Shown here: one piece after another, positions 1 to 8,200 of the stretch
Position numbering within the stretch: position 1 is the stretch's first letter
Layout: each line of letters starts with the position of its first letter
Assembly (NCBI GenBank): GCA_017525805.1
Contig: JAFXSH010000179.1
Span: forward strand, 1-64,000
DNA: 64,000 nt
Direction: 5' to 3'
Origin: Clostridia bacterium
GTDB lineage: Bacteria > Bacillota_A > Clostridia > Christensenellales > Aristaeellaceae
Translations under genes and position numbers: made by a program
The notes under the pieces: generated by a model
The model's database searches: none
The model's input: only the letters and a program-made list of their open reading frames with translations
What the model was told of the DNA's origin: nothing

Positions 1-16
1 AAATCAACTTCTTCAT
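1..16 (-). CDS. Start of an unidentified gene cut by the left edge
   Basis: On the minus strand an ATG at 16-14 begins M-K-K-L-I and runs off the window. A GGAG lies 8 nt upstream of it. The Lys-Lys-hydrophobic start resembles a signal peptide or lipoprotein leader, but five codons are too few to identify anything. It lies just downstream of the tRNA operon terminator. Confidence 0.4.
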
Positions 17-63
17 CGTCTTCACTCCAATCGCGCAGGGTGGGGACGCCGCGGGTGAGCGGC

Positions 64-98
64 AAAAAAAGAAAAATCCGCCTCGCTTGCGAGGCGGA
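64..98 (-). terminator. Intrinsic terminator of the tRNA operon
   Basis: A perfect 8-bp GC stem (CCGCCTCG/CGAGGCGG, loop of 4) at 77-98 is followed on the minus strand by a run of T at 76-64. It lies 4 nt past the last tRNA. Confidence 0.85.
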
Positions 99-101
99 AA
101 C

Positions 102-179
102 TGGCGACCCGGAAGGGGCTCGAACCCTCGACCTCCAGCGTGACAGGCTGGCATTCTAAACCGACTGAACTACCGGGCC
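102..179 (-). tRNA. tRNA-Asp (GTC)
   Basis: A cloverleaf is visible on the minus strand. The acceptor stem is GGCCCGG/CCGGGUC, the anticodon arm is CCAGC-CUGUCAC-GCUGG with anticodon GUC, the T loop is GGUUCGAGCC, and CCA is encoded. It is the last gene of a four-tRNA transcript. Confidence 0.95.
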
Positions 180-183
180 ATAA

Positions 184-260
184 TGGTGGGCCTTCAGGGA
201 CTTGAACCCCGGACCGATCGGTTATGAGCCGACTGCTCTGACCAACTGAGCTAAAGGCCC
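184..260 (-). tRNA. tRNA with CAU anticodon (elongator Met or lysidine Ile2)
   Basis: Acceptor GGGCCUU/AAGGCCC, anticodon loop CUCAUAA, CCA encoded. The acceptor stem begins with a paired G1-C72, so it is not an initiator tRNA. The GGGCCUUUAGCUCAG 5' half and the CGGCUCAUAACCG arm resemble Firmicute tRNA-Ile2, in which TilS modifies the CAU anticodon, but an elongator tRNA-Met is possible. The sequence alone does not decide. Confidence 0.9.
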
Positions 261-307
261 TTGGGGATTTCCCCGAAAACCGGAGCGCCGGATGGAGGAG
301 AAAAGGA

Positions 308-380
308 TGACCCTGCCGGGATTCGAACCCGAGTTACCGCCGTGAAAGGGCGGTGTCTTAGGCCACTTGACCACAGGGCC
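308..380 (-). tRNA. tRNA-Glu (TTC)
   Basis: Acceptor GGCCCUG/CAGGGUC, anticodon arm CCGCC-CUUUCAC-GGCGG with anticodon UUC. The genome continues UCC after the discriminator A, so CCA is not encoded, unlike in its three neighbours. Confidence 0.93.
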
Positions 381-408
381 ACATCGCGCACCCTTCTCCG
401 GCCGAAAA

Positions 409-485
409 TGGTCGGGGTGAAGGGATTTGAACCCCCGACGTCCTGCTCCCAAAGCAGGCGCGCTACCAGACTGCGCTACACCCCG
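409..485 (-). tRNA. tRNA-Pro (TGG)
   Basis: Acceptor CGGGGUG/CACCCCG, anticodon arm CCUGC-UUUGGGA-GCAGG with anticodon UGG, CCA encoded. It is the first tRNA of the operon, about 35 nt downstream of a consensus promoter. Confidence 0.95.
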
Positions 486-518
486 AAGGTTTCTTCGCTT
501 CTCACAAGCGACTTTTAT

Positions 519-547
519 ATTATATGCAAGGGTGGAGTTTTTGTCAA
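519..547 (-). promoter_or_regulatory. Consensus sigma-A promoter of the tRNA operon
   Basis: TTGACA (547-542), a 17-nt spacer and TATAAT (524-519) on the minus strand: an exact consensus, as expected for a stable RNA operon. Confidence 0.93.
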
Positions 548-725
548 TAGCTTTTTTTCGTTTCCCAAAATTTTTTTGCTCATCGCGTCGGTGGCCGGGC
601 AGGCGGCGGGCTTGACGGCGGCGGTGGAAAAGGGTAAGATGGGGAAGGTAACGATCATTTGCGTATATCATGAAGATCGATCATGAAAGTCTTTGATTCC
701 TGACGAAACGAAGGAGGAAATTTCA

Positions 726-1487
726 ATGTACATCATGGACGACGGCATCCGCCTGAGCGCGAAGCTGGAGATGCCCGCGAAACAGACGGAAAAAATGCCG
801 GTGGCGGTGATCATCCACGGCTTTACCGGCCACAAGGACGAACCACATCTGCTGGCCGTGAATCAGGCGCTGCTGGACGCGGGCTGCGTCACCCTGCGGG
901 CGGATATGTACGGCCACGGAGAGAGCGGCGGCGCGTTTCACGACCATAACTTGTACAAATGGCTGAATAACGCCCTGACGCTGGTGGACTACGCCCGGGC
1001 GCTGCCCTTCGCCGGGGATATTTACCTGTGCGGACATTCCCAGGGCGGACTGACCGCCATCTTAGCGGCTGCCATGAAGCGGGACGTGATCAAGGGGCTG
1101 ATCGCCCTTTCCCCCGCCAACATGATCCCGGAGCTGGCGCGACAGGGCAATCTGCTGGGCTATCCCTATGACCCCGAGCATATTCCGGCGGAAATTCCCT
1201 CCTGGAATGGAAAAACCTTAGGCGGCAACTACATCCGCGTGGCCCAGACCATCCGCGTGGAGGAAGCCATCGACCGCTACAAGGGCCCGGTGCTGCTGGT
1301 GCACGGGGATAACGACGGGGCCGTGCCCGTGCAGTGCTCCCTGGACGCCGCCGCCCGCTATGCCAACGCGCAATTGGCCATCATCAAAGGGGATGATCAT
1401 TGCTACGGCTTCCATCTGGATCAGGTGACAGACGCAGTACGGCAATGGATCAAGGTCCGCATCGCGGAGGATATGAAGCAAGCGTAA
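726..1487 (+). CDS. Alpha/beta hydrolase, cinnamoyl (feruloyl) esterase-like
   Basis: This is a 253-residue serine hydrolase without a signal peptide, so probably cytoplasmic. The nucleophile elbow is GHSQGG (Ser105). The acid is in HGDNDGAVP and the histidine in GDDHCY. An oxyanion-type HGFTG lies at 31-35. The insert YDPEHIPAEIP followed by LGGNYIRVAQ is typical of the Lactobacillus LJ0536 and Butyrivibrio Est1E cinnamoyl esterases, which cleave hydroxycinnamate esters from plant cell walls. The start is placed at 726 because AAGGAGG sits 8 nt upstream; a longer reading from 693 has no such site. Substrate is inferred from family resemblance; other short-chain esters are possible. Confidence 0.85.
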   Translation: MYIMDDGIRLSAKLEMPAKQTEKMPVAVIIHGFTGHKDEPHLLAVNQALLDAGCVTLRADMYGHGESGGAFHDHNLYKWLNNALTLVDYARALPFAGDIYLCGHSQGGLTAILAAAMKRDVIKGLIALSPANMIPELARQGNLLGYPYDPEHIPAEIPSWNGKTLGGNYIRVAQTIRVEEAIDRYKGPVLLVHGDNDGAVPVQCSLDAAARYANAQLAIIKGDDHCYGFHLDQVTDAVRQWIKVRIAEDMKQA

Positions 1488-1557
1488 AATCGAAGATATG
1501 ACGTGCATGAGGAATAGGCCCACGCGGTGACGTACAGGGGATGAACGGGAGGTTCGC

Positions 1558-1986
1558 ATGGAATACAGGCAGGCTGGCCCGGAAGATATTCGTGCTTTGG
1601 CAAATGCCATGGCACGGGCGTATTCGGAAGAACCGTGGAACGAAACATGGACGGATGAAAGGGCAGAAAGACGGGTCCGCGCGATTTTGGGCAACTACCA
1701 GGCCATGGGACTGGCGGCCACTGAAAACGGGAACATCGTTGGCGGGTTGCTGGGCTACGTGGACCCCTACGCGGAGGAAGATTTCTTCTTCGTATCAGAA
1801 ATCTTTGTGATCCCGGAGCGGAAAAAACAGGGGATCGGAAAAGGGCTGCTGGCGGCGCTGGAGCCGATCTTGCGAGAAAAAGGGATCGGCGTGATCCAGT
1901 TGATTTCCATAGAGGATAATGAAACGTTCTACGGCAAATGCGGTCTGAGCCGGGACAACTGTACCGTACAGTATAAGCGAATTTGA
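1558..1986 (+). CDS. GNAT-family N-acetyltransferase
   Basis: 142 residues. The acetyl-CoA loop motif is RKKQGIGKG (residues about 80-88), after the beta-strand SEIFVIPE. The C-terminal part has the usual alpha-beta GNAT ending (NETFYGKCGL). GGGAGG precedes the ATG. It lies 70 nt after the esterase and 12 nt before the Nudix gene, so it may be co-transcribed with the latter. The acceptor substrate cannot be told. Confidence 0.85.
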   Translation: MEYRQAGPEDIRALANAMARAYSEEPWNETWTDERAERRVRAILGNYQAMGLAATENGNIVGGLLGYVDPYAEEDFFFVSEIFVIPERKKQGIGKGLLAALEPILREKGIGVIQLISIEDNETFYGKCGLSRDNCTVQYKRI

Positions 1987-1998
1987 GGGGTGAACCGT

Positions 1999-2451
1999 TT
2001 GACCGGACATCATGAACTGCAATGTGAAATCCATCCCTTCGGGTCACTCGCGCCGCTTCGCTTTGTGGTGGTCTGCTCCTTTTATCAGAACCAATATTTA
2101 TTGAGCTACCACAGCGGGCATCAGTCCTGGGAGACCCAGGGCGGTCACATCGAGGAAAACGAAACGCCGGAGCAGGCTGCCCGGCGGGAGCTGTATGAAG
2201 AAAGCGGCGTGAAGGACGCGGCATTGATCCCCGTATGCGATTACTTCGCCTATGATTCGGAAGGGTCCTCCAATGGCCGGGTGTATGCCGCCGTGATCCG
2301 TGCGCTGGGGGAACTGCCGGACAGCGAAATGAGCAGGATCGAAGCCTTCGACGTTCTGCCGGATAATCTGACCTATCCTTTCGTCACGCCCGTACTGTTT
2401 GAGGAAGCCAAAAGAAAAATCCCAAAAGAATGGATCAAGCTGATTCGTTGA
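1999..2451 (+). CDS. Nudix hydrolase
   Basis: About 150 residues with a complete Nudix box: Gly, five residues, Glu, seven residues, then RELYEESGV. This binds Mg2+ to hydrolyse nucleoside-diphosphate-linked compounds. The reading frame opens with GTG at 1990, but the only ribosome site (GAGGGGTG, 1985-1992) overlaps that codon. TTG at 1999, 6 nt downstream of it, is the better start. The substrate is unknown. Confidence 0.85.
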   Translation: MTGHHELQCEIHPFGSLAPLRFVVVCSFYQNQYLLSYHSGHQSWETQGGHIEENETPEQAARRELYEESGVKDAALIPVCDYFAYDSEGSSNGRVYAAVIRALGELPDSEMSRIEAFDVLPDNLTYPFVTPVLFEEAKRKIPKEWIKLIR

Positions 2452-2529
2452 CATATTCCCGCATGAATAATGTTCTGCTTTCGGCTGTAGCGGTAATGGT
2501 TGCTTTTCCTCCTTTTAAAACTGTCGCCA

Positions 2530-2830
2530 GGCCATACAGAATCAGAAAAAAGACTGGCCTGACACAAGCAGAAGTTTCAGAAACCGCCGACATGAACGCG
2601 CCTACGCCGATATTGAGCGGGGCACAGCGAACATGCGCCTGATCACCCTGCTGCGCATCTGCGACGCCCTGCATATCACGCCCAACGAACTTTTGACCGA
2701 TGAAAAACCTCCCCTTGACCTGCAAAAGGAAGAATTGCTGAAAAGGCTCGGCAACTGTTCCGTGAAGGATCAGGACACAGCTCCGCGGCTATTGGATGTT
2801 TACCTGAAATCCCTGTACAATGATTCATGA
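2530..2830 (+). pseudogene. Frameshifted XRE-family helix-turn-helix regulator
   Basis: Two frames together make one HTH_3 protein. The first gives RIRKKTGLTQAEVSETADMNA (to about 2601), the helix-turn-helix start. The second, one frame away, gives YADIERGTANMRLITLLRIC... and ends at 2830 with ITPNELLTDE, the classic end of this domain. A single-base deletion near 2602 explains the break. No credible start with a ribosome site exists upstream, so the 5' end also looks damaged. A small product from the internal ATG at 2633 would lack the recognition helix. Confidence 0.75.
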
Positions 2831-2874
2831 GTGAATCGGCATAACGATCAAAAAATCGTATGAAGATGAAATTT

Positions 2875-4287
2875 TTACCCCTGATGCAGCGGCAGTTCCA
2901 CGATAAAGGTAGCCCCTTTGCCCTCCTCGCTTTCCACGCTGATGGCGCCGCCGTGGAGAAGCACAAGCTGGTGCACGATGCTCAGGCCCAGGCCCGTGCC
3001 GCCCTTTTCGCGGCTGCGGGCTTTATCAACGCGATAAAAGCGGTCGAAAATGTGGGGCAGGTTTTCCTTGGGGATGCCGGGACCGTTGTCGGACACGGTA
3101 AAGCGGGCGTCCCGGCCCTGGCGCTGGAGGGCCACCCGGATCACGCCGCCGTTCTGGGTATATTTCACGGCGTTTTCCATTAAATTATAGATGACCTGGT
3201 TCAGCTTGGATTTGTCGGCGTAAATATCGCAGGGATCGGACAGGGTGAGCAAAATCTTCTGCTTTTTCTGTTCGGCGATGGGCTGCAGGCGGTGGGCGTT
3301 TTCCTTGATGAGCTGGGCGATGGACAGGTTTTCCCGGCTGAGCTTTACGTTCTGGGAATCCATCTGCACCAGAGTCAGCAAATCGGACACGATGGCGGAC
3401 AGGCGGTCGATTTCGGAATTGATGTCCGTCATGAATTCGGTGCGCAGGTCCTTGTCCATATCCGGCTGATAGATCAGGGATTCGATCATGATTTTCATGG
3501 TGGCCAGGGGGGTCTTCAATTCGTGGCTGGCGTTGGACACGAACTGGTTGCGGCTCTGGTCCAACGTTTCCAGCTTTTCGCTCATGGAATTGAAAGCCCG
3601 AGCCAGCTGCTTCATTTCGCCGGAGCCGCGCACCTTCACCCGGCTGGAAAAATCGCCCTTGGACATGCGCTGGATGCCTCGGTTCAGCCCGGCGATGGGC
3701 CGGGTGATCACCTGGGAAAAGATCCAGGAGCTCAAAAGGGCCGCAGCGGCGATGAGCACGAAAATCAGGATCATCTGATCCTGCAATTGGTACAGATTCT
3801 GCATGATTTCCTGCACCGGGCTCACCAGCAGCAGCACACCGATGATATCCGAAAAGTATACCACCCCGGCAGTGCAGTAGCCCACCCAGGCGCCGGTGGA
3901 GCGGCGGGTAAACAGCAAATGGGCGGTATCCAGGGTCTCGCCGTTTTCCAGCTCATGCACCCCGTAATCGGCGCTTTGGCCCCGCACCAGCACGGTGGCG
4001 ATTTCCGGATATTCCAGACGCACGCCCTGCATTTCCCCGTAGCTGTCCAGCTGCACTTTGCCGTTTTGATCCAACAGCAAAACGCGCCCCCCCATTTCCC
4101 CGCCGGCGGCGAGCAATTGGGATTGGAGCGCGGTGGCGTCGCTGCGGGCCAGCAGCGGAGCGATCCGGACGGCCAGGGTTTCCAGGCTGGCGCGGTCCGC
4201 GCGGATGCGCTGTTCAAACAGCGAATCGCTTACCATGCTGCTGATATAGCTGGCCATCACATAAAAGCTCAGGCCCACGATCAGCAA
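2875..4287 (-). CDS. Sensor histidine kinase (WalK/PhoR type)
   Basis: 470 residues from the TTG at 4287. The order is an N-terminal membrane helix, an extracytoplasmic region to about 165, a second helix 172-190, HAMP about 191-245, HisKA with phospho-acceptor His255 in SNASHELKTP, and the ATPase with N box NLMENAVKYT (368), DNGPGIP (400) and GGTGLGLSIV (429). The first helix continues upstream of the TTG in the same open frame (SIRWQILLAFL...), so the real start may lie further up, possibly a rare ATT overlapping the stop of the response regulator gene. No in-frame ATG or GTG is present there. It is co-transcribed with the regulator; the signal is unknown. Confidence 0.92.
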   Translation of the reverse strand: MLIVGLSFYVMASYISSMVSDSLFEQRIRADRASLETLAVRIAPLLARSDATALQSQLLAAGGEMGGRVLLLDQNGKVQLDSYGEMQGVRLEYPEIATVLVRGQSADYGVHELENGETLDTAHLLFTRRSTGAWVGYCTAGVVYFSDIIGVLLLVSPVQEIMQNLYQLQDQMILIFVLIAAAALLSSWIFSQVITRPIAGLNRGIQRMSKGDFSSRVKVRGSGEMKQLARAFNSMSEKLETLDQSRNQFVSNASHELKTPLATMKIMIESLIYQPDMDKDLRTEFMTDINSEIDRLSAIVSDLLTLVQMDSQNVKLSRENLSIAQLIKENAHRLQPIAEQKKQKILLTLSDPCDIYADKSKLNQVIYNLMENAVKYTQNGGVIRVALQRQGRDARFTVSDNGPGIPKENLPHIFDRFYRVDKARSREKGGTGLGLSIVHQLVLLHGGAISVESEEGKGATFIVELPLHQG

Positions 4288-4330
4288 AAAGGCCAGCAGG
4301 ATCTGCCAGCGGATGCTGGCGAAGGGATTT

Positions 4331-5023
4331 TTAATCCTTATCGGTGAAATAGTAGCCCACTCCCCACTTGGTGAAGATGAACTCCGGCTGGGCGGTATTC
4401 CGTTCGATCTTTTCCCTCAGGCGGCGGATATGCACGTCCACCGTGCGGGCGTCGCCCATGTAATCGTACTTCCACACCGTTTCCAGCATGGTTTCCCGGC
4501 TGAATACCTTGCCGCGGTTGGTGATGAACAATTGCAGCAGGTCAAATTCCTTGGCGGTGAGGCGAATCTCCTTGCCGCCTAAAGTGACGGAACGATTGAC
4601 GATGTTCACTTCCATATCGTGGACGCGAATGATCTTCTTTTCCTCGTTGGCGGCGGGCTGGGCGGCGCGGCGCAGCACGGTTTTGATGCGCGCCTTGACC
4701 TCCAGGATATTGAAGGGCTTGGTCATATAATCGTCGGCCCCGTATTCCAGCCCCAAAATCTTATCCATATCCTCGCCTTTGGCGGTGAGCATCAGAATGG
4801 GCACGTTGCTGCTCTCCCGGATGCGCTGGCACACCTGAATGCCGTCCATCTTGGGCAGCATCACATCCAGCAGCACCAGATCCACCGGCTGGTCAAAAAA
4901 CACCTGCAGGGCTTCTTCGCCGTCCGCCGCGGTGAGAATATCGTATCCTTCCTGTTCCAGGGTAAAACGCAGGCCCTTGAGAATCAGCGGTTCATCATCC
5001 ACCAAAAGAATGCGCTTGGCCAT
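4331..5023 (-). CDS. OmpR-family response regulator
   Basis: 230 residues. The receiver has acidic pocket DDE at 9-11, phospho-acceptor Asp53 (LLDVMLPKMDG), Thr80 and Lys102. The C-terminal winged helix contains LTAKEFDLLQLF and DVHIRRLREKIE. The closest recognisable group is YycF/WalR-PhoP. It precedes the kinase gene on the same transcript and has its own promoter upstream. Confidence 0.93.
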   Translation of the reverse strand: MAKRILLVDDEPLILKGLRFTLEQEGYDILTAADGEEALQVFFDQPVDLVLLDVMLPKMDGIQVCQRIRESSNVPILMLTAKGEDMDKILGLEYGADDYMTKPFNILEVKARIKTVLRRAAQPAANEEKKIIRVHDMEVNIVNRSVTLGGKEIRLTAKEFDLLQLFITNRGKVFSRETMLETVWKYDYMGDARTVDVHIRRLREKIERNTAQPEFIFTKWGVGYYFTDKD

Positions 5024-5081
5024 ATATCTTCATCCTTCCTGGCACGTTGCAGGCAAAAAAACCTTATGCCTGTCTTACTCT

Positions 5082-5111
5082 ATTTTACACGAAAATGACA
5101 CCAGAAATCAA
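5082..5111 (-). promoter_or_regulatory. Promoter of the two-component operon
   Basis: TTGATT (5111-5106), 18-nt spacer, TAAAAT (5087-5082), 59 nt upstream of the regulator start. Confidence 0.55.
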
Positions 5112-5169
5112 GTGTTTCGCAATAATTTCTACATATTTTTGCCGAAAAAAATCAATTTTTCGCGAAAAA

Positions 5170-5206
5170 ATGTAACAAAATGGGCCCCGGAAATAAATCC
5201 GGGGCC
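5170..5206 (-). terminator. Terminator of the coiled-coil gene
   Basis: A 9-bp stem GGCCCCGGA/TCCGGGGCC with a 6-nt loop (5183-5206) begins 19 nt after the stop and is followed on the minus strand by a T-rich stretch. Confidence 0.75.
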
Positions 5207-5224
5207 TGTAAACGATTTGGGGAA

Positions 5225-8200
5225 TCAGAAACCGAGTAAGGTGGGCTGGATCTGGATATCCGCTTCCGCGATCCACTGGGCGAAAGCGTCGTCCGCCGCC
5301 TGCTGGCGTTTCTGGGCCAGCATTTCGGTCCGCAGGGCAGCGGTGTTGCTCCGCAGGGCAGCCCAGTCTTTGGAAAGATCCTGAGCGTAATACAGGATAT
5401 AATAGCCGTCGGCCGTTGTGATGGGCTGGGTCACATTGCCCTCCTGCTGCAGAGACAGGCTTCTGACCACGAAGTCCCTGAAGGGCAGCTTGTTGCCTTC
5501 GCCGACGGCATAGCCGCCTTCGGGCATATCCGTGCTGTCGCTGTATTCGGCAATCAGCGCGTCAAAGCTTTCGCCGGCTTTCAGGCGGGCGTAGATATCG
5601 GCGATATCCTGCTGCGCCTGCGCGATGGCCTGTTCGGACTGGGCCGCTGTGGCGTCCCACTGGGCTTGCAGAGCGGCCAGTTTTTCGGTTGCCGCTTCCT
5701 TCTTTTGTTTCAGGGATTCCCTTTCATCCTTGGTTTTGGCCAGGCTCAGCTCGTAGTTCAGATCGTTTAAGTAGGTCTTGGCCCGCTTCAGATCCGATTT
5801 CAGCTGTTCATAAGCGACCGCGTCCGCCGCTAAGAAAATCACCTTCACGCGGCGATAGGCGGTGGGATAATGATAATAGCCTTCGCCCGATTCGATCAGT
5901 TTGGCAAAAGCGTCGGGGTTCTTTTCGTACAGGGCCTGGGTGGCAAACTTCCTGCTGTTCAGTTCCTTGGTGAATTCCGCATCGGACAGCGTAACTTCCT
6001 GAGCGGCCCATTCCCGCAGTTTTTCCATGGTGCGGGCTACCAGCAGGGAGGGAAGCAGCTCTTCCGCGGAATAGCCGGTGACGGCTTGCAGCTCGATGGC
6101 TTCGTCGATGATGTCCTGGCGTTCCGCGTCGGTCATGGCGTCCAGGCCCAGGGACTGGGCTTTCTGCCACAGCGCCAGGTTTTCAGCCATCTGCGTGGTG
6201 ATCTGCCGGGCCACCACGGTGCGGTCCAGCGACAGGGACGGCTGGCCCTCCCATTCGGGATGCGCTTCCAGCACATGCTTGCGGACCAGCAGGGCGGTTT
6301 CCACGGCGCGCTCCACCTTGGCGCGGGACACGCTTTCGCCGTTCACGGTGAGCACGGCGTCGCCGCCGTCTTCTTCCGCTTCCTGCTTCGGCAGCAGGCC
6401 TTGGCGGCGGATCGATTCATCCGCCTGGATCTCCAGGCCCACATACTGGTTCAGCAGGGCGGTGAGGGTATCGCCCTCATCGGCGTCGGTATCCACCAGC
6501 TGGAAGGAGCTTTCCGTCTGCATGGAAACCACCAGGTTTTCCAGCTGGCCCAGCAGCATGGAATTCCGGTCCTCCGTATCGGCCAGGGTGTTCTGGGTGT
6601 CAGCCAGCGTGGCGCTGGTGCTGGTCAGCTGAGCAGTCAGGCTTTCGTTTTCCTGGCGTTCCGCCGCCAAGGAATCTTCTGTTGCCTTGAGGGTCGCTTC
6701 CAAATCGCTGATCCTGCCGTTCAGCCGGGTCTGCTCCTGCTGGGCGGCTTCTTTGGTGTTGTTCAGTTCCTGGTTCAGGGAAATGACCCGCGCTTCCATG
6801 ATCCGCGTATTGTTCCGGGACTGGTCCAGATCACCACGCAGGGCTTCGGCGTCCGCCTGCAGGGCGGCGATTTCCTGACGCAGGCCCTCGTTTTCCTGAC
6901 CCGAGGCTTCCAGCTCGGCCTGCAGGCCGCTGATCTGGCCGTTCAGGTTTTCCTGCTCCTGCTGGGCGGCTTCTTTGGTGCTGTTCAGCTGCCGGTTCAG
7001 AGCGATCACGCGGTCTTCCATGATGCCGGTTTCGTTTTTGGACTTGGCCAAAGCGGATTCCAGGGAGGAGATATTTTCCTCAAGCGAGGCGATCCGCGCG
7101 GTCAGGGCTTCGTTTTCCTGGGTGGCGGTATTCAAGCTGTCCGTCAGGGCGGCGGCTTCGGCCTGATAAGTTTCCGTCTGGGCCTGCTGTTCCGCCAGGG
7201 CGGCGCGCAGTTCGGCCAGCTGGACATTCAAGCTGTCCCGTTCTTCCTGGGCGCTTGTCTTGGTGCTGTTCAGCTGCTTGGTGAGGGCGATCACGCGCTC
7301 CTCCATGATCCACGTGCTGTTCTTGGACGCGGCCAGGGCGGCGTTCACGCTGTCCATATCCGCCTGGAGGGCGGTGATCTGCTCGTTCAGGGCCTCTTTT
7401 TCCTGGCTCGCGGCATTCAGGTTTTCCGTCAGAGCGGCGGCCTGGGTCTGATAAGTTTCCGCTTGCTGCTTCTGCTCTGTCAGGGCGGCCTGCAGCTCGT
7501 CCAGCTTGGCGGTCAGGCCGTCTTTTTCCTGCTGGGCGTCCGATTTGGCGCTGTTCAGATTGCGGACCAGGGCAATGACCATGTTTTCCATGATCCGGGT
7601 GTTGTTTTTGGACTGCGCCAGCGCCGCGTTCACAGAATCCGCTTCCGCCTGAAGCGCGGCGATCTGCGCTTCCAGGCTTTCCCGTTCGGAATCGATGATT
7701 TGGTTATTCTCAAGGGCGGCCTGCAGTTCCGCGATCTGGGCGGTCAGGGTGTCCTTTTCCTCCTGGCTGCTCGCATTGGCGGCGTTCAGCTGCTTGGTGA
7801 GGGCAATGACCCGCTCTTCCATGATCCGCGTATTGTTTTGCGCTTTTTCCAGCGCAGCGGCGGCGGTTTCCGCGTTAGCCTGGAGGGCGGTGATCTGCTC
7901 TTCCAGGGCGGCTTTTTCCTGCTGGACGGCAGCTAAGCTTTCCGTCAGCGCGGCTGCTTCGGCCTGGTAAGCATCCGCCCGGCCCTGCTGTTCCGTCATG
8001 GCGGCCTGCAGTTCGTTGAACTGGGCAGTCAGGGTGTCCTTTTCCTGCTGGCTGCTCGCTTTAGCGGCGTTCAGCTGTTTGGTGAGGGCAATGACCCGCT
8101 CTTCCATGATCCGCTTGTCGTTTTTGGCTTTTTCCAGCGCGGTGTCCACGGCGCTGATATCCGCTTCCAGCGCGGCGATCCGGCCGCTCAGGACGTCTTT

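Noticed and set aside
3292..4347. A 351-residue plus-strand ORF opposite the histidine kinase
   Set aside because: The kinase on the other strand has every motif of its family; this frame is His/Gln-rich and has no ribosome site.
5870..7936. A 688-residue plus-strand ORF opposite the coiled-coil gene
   Set aside because: It is the shadow of the low-complexity heptad repeats; its protein is Gly/Phe/Gln-rich nonsense without a start site or family features.
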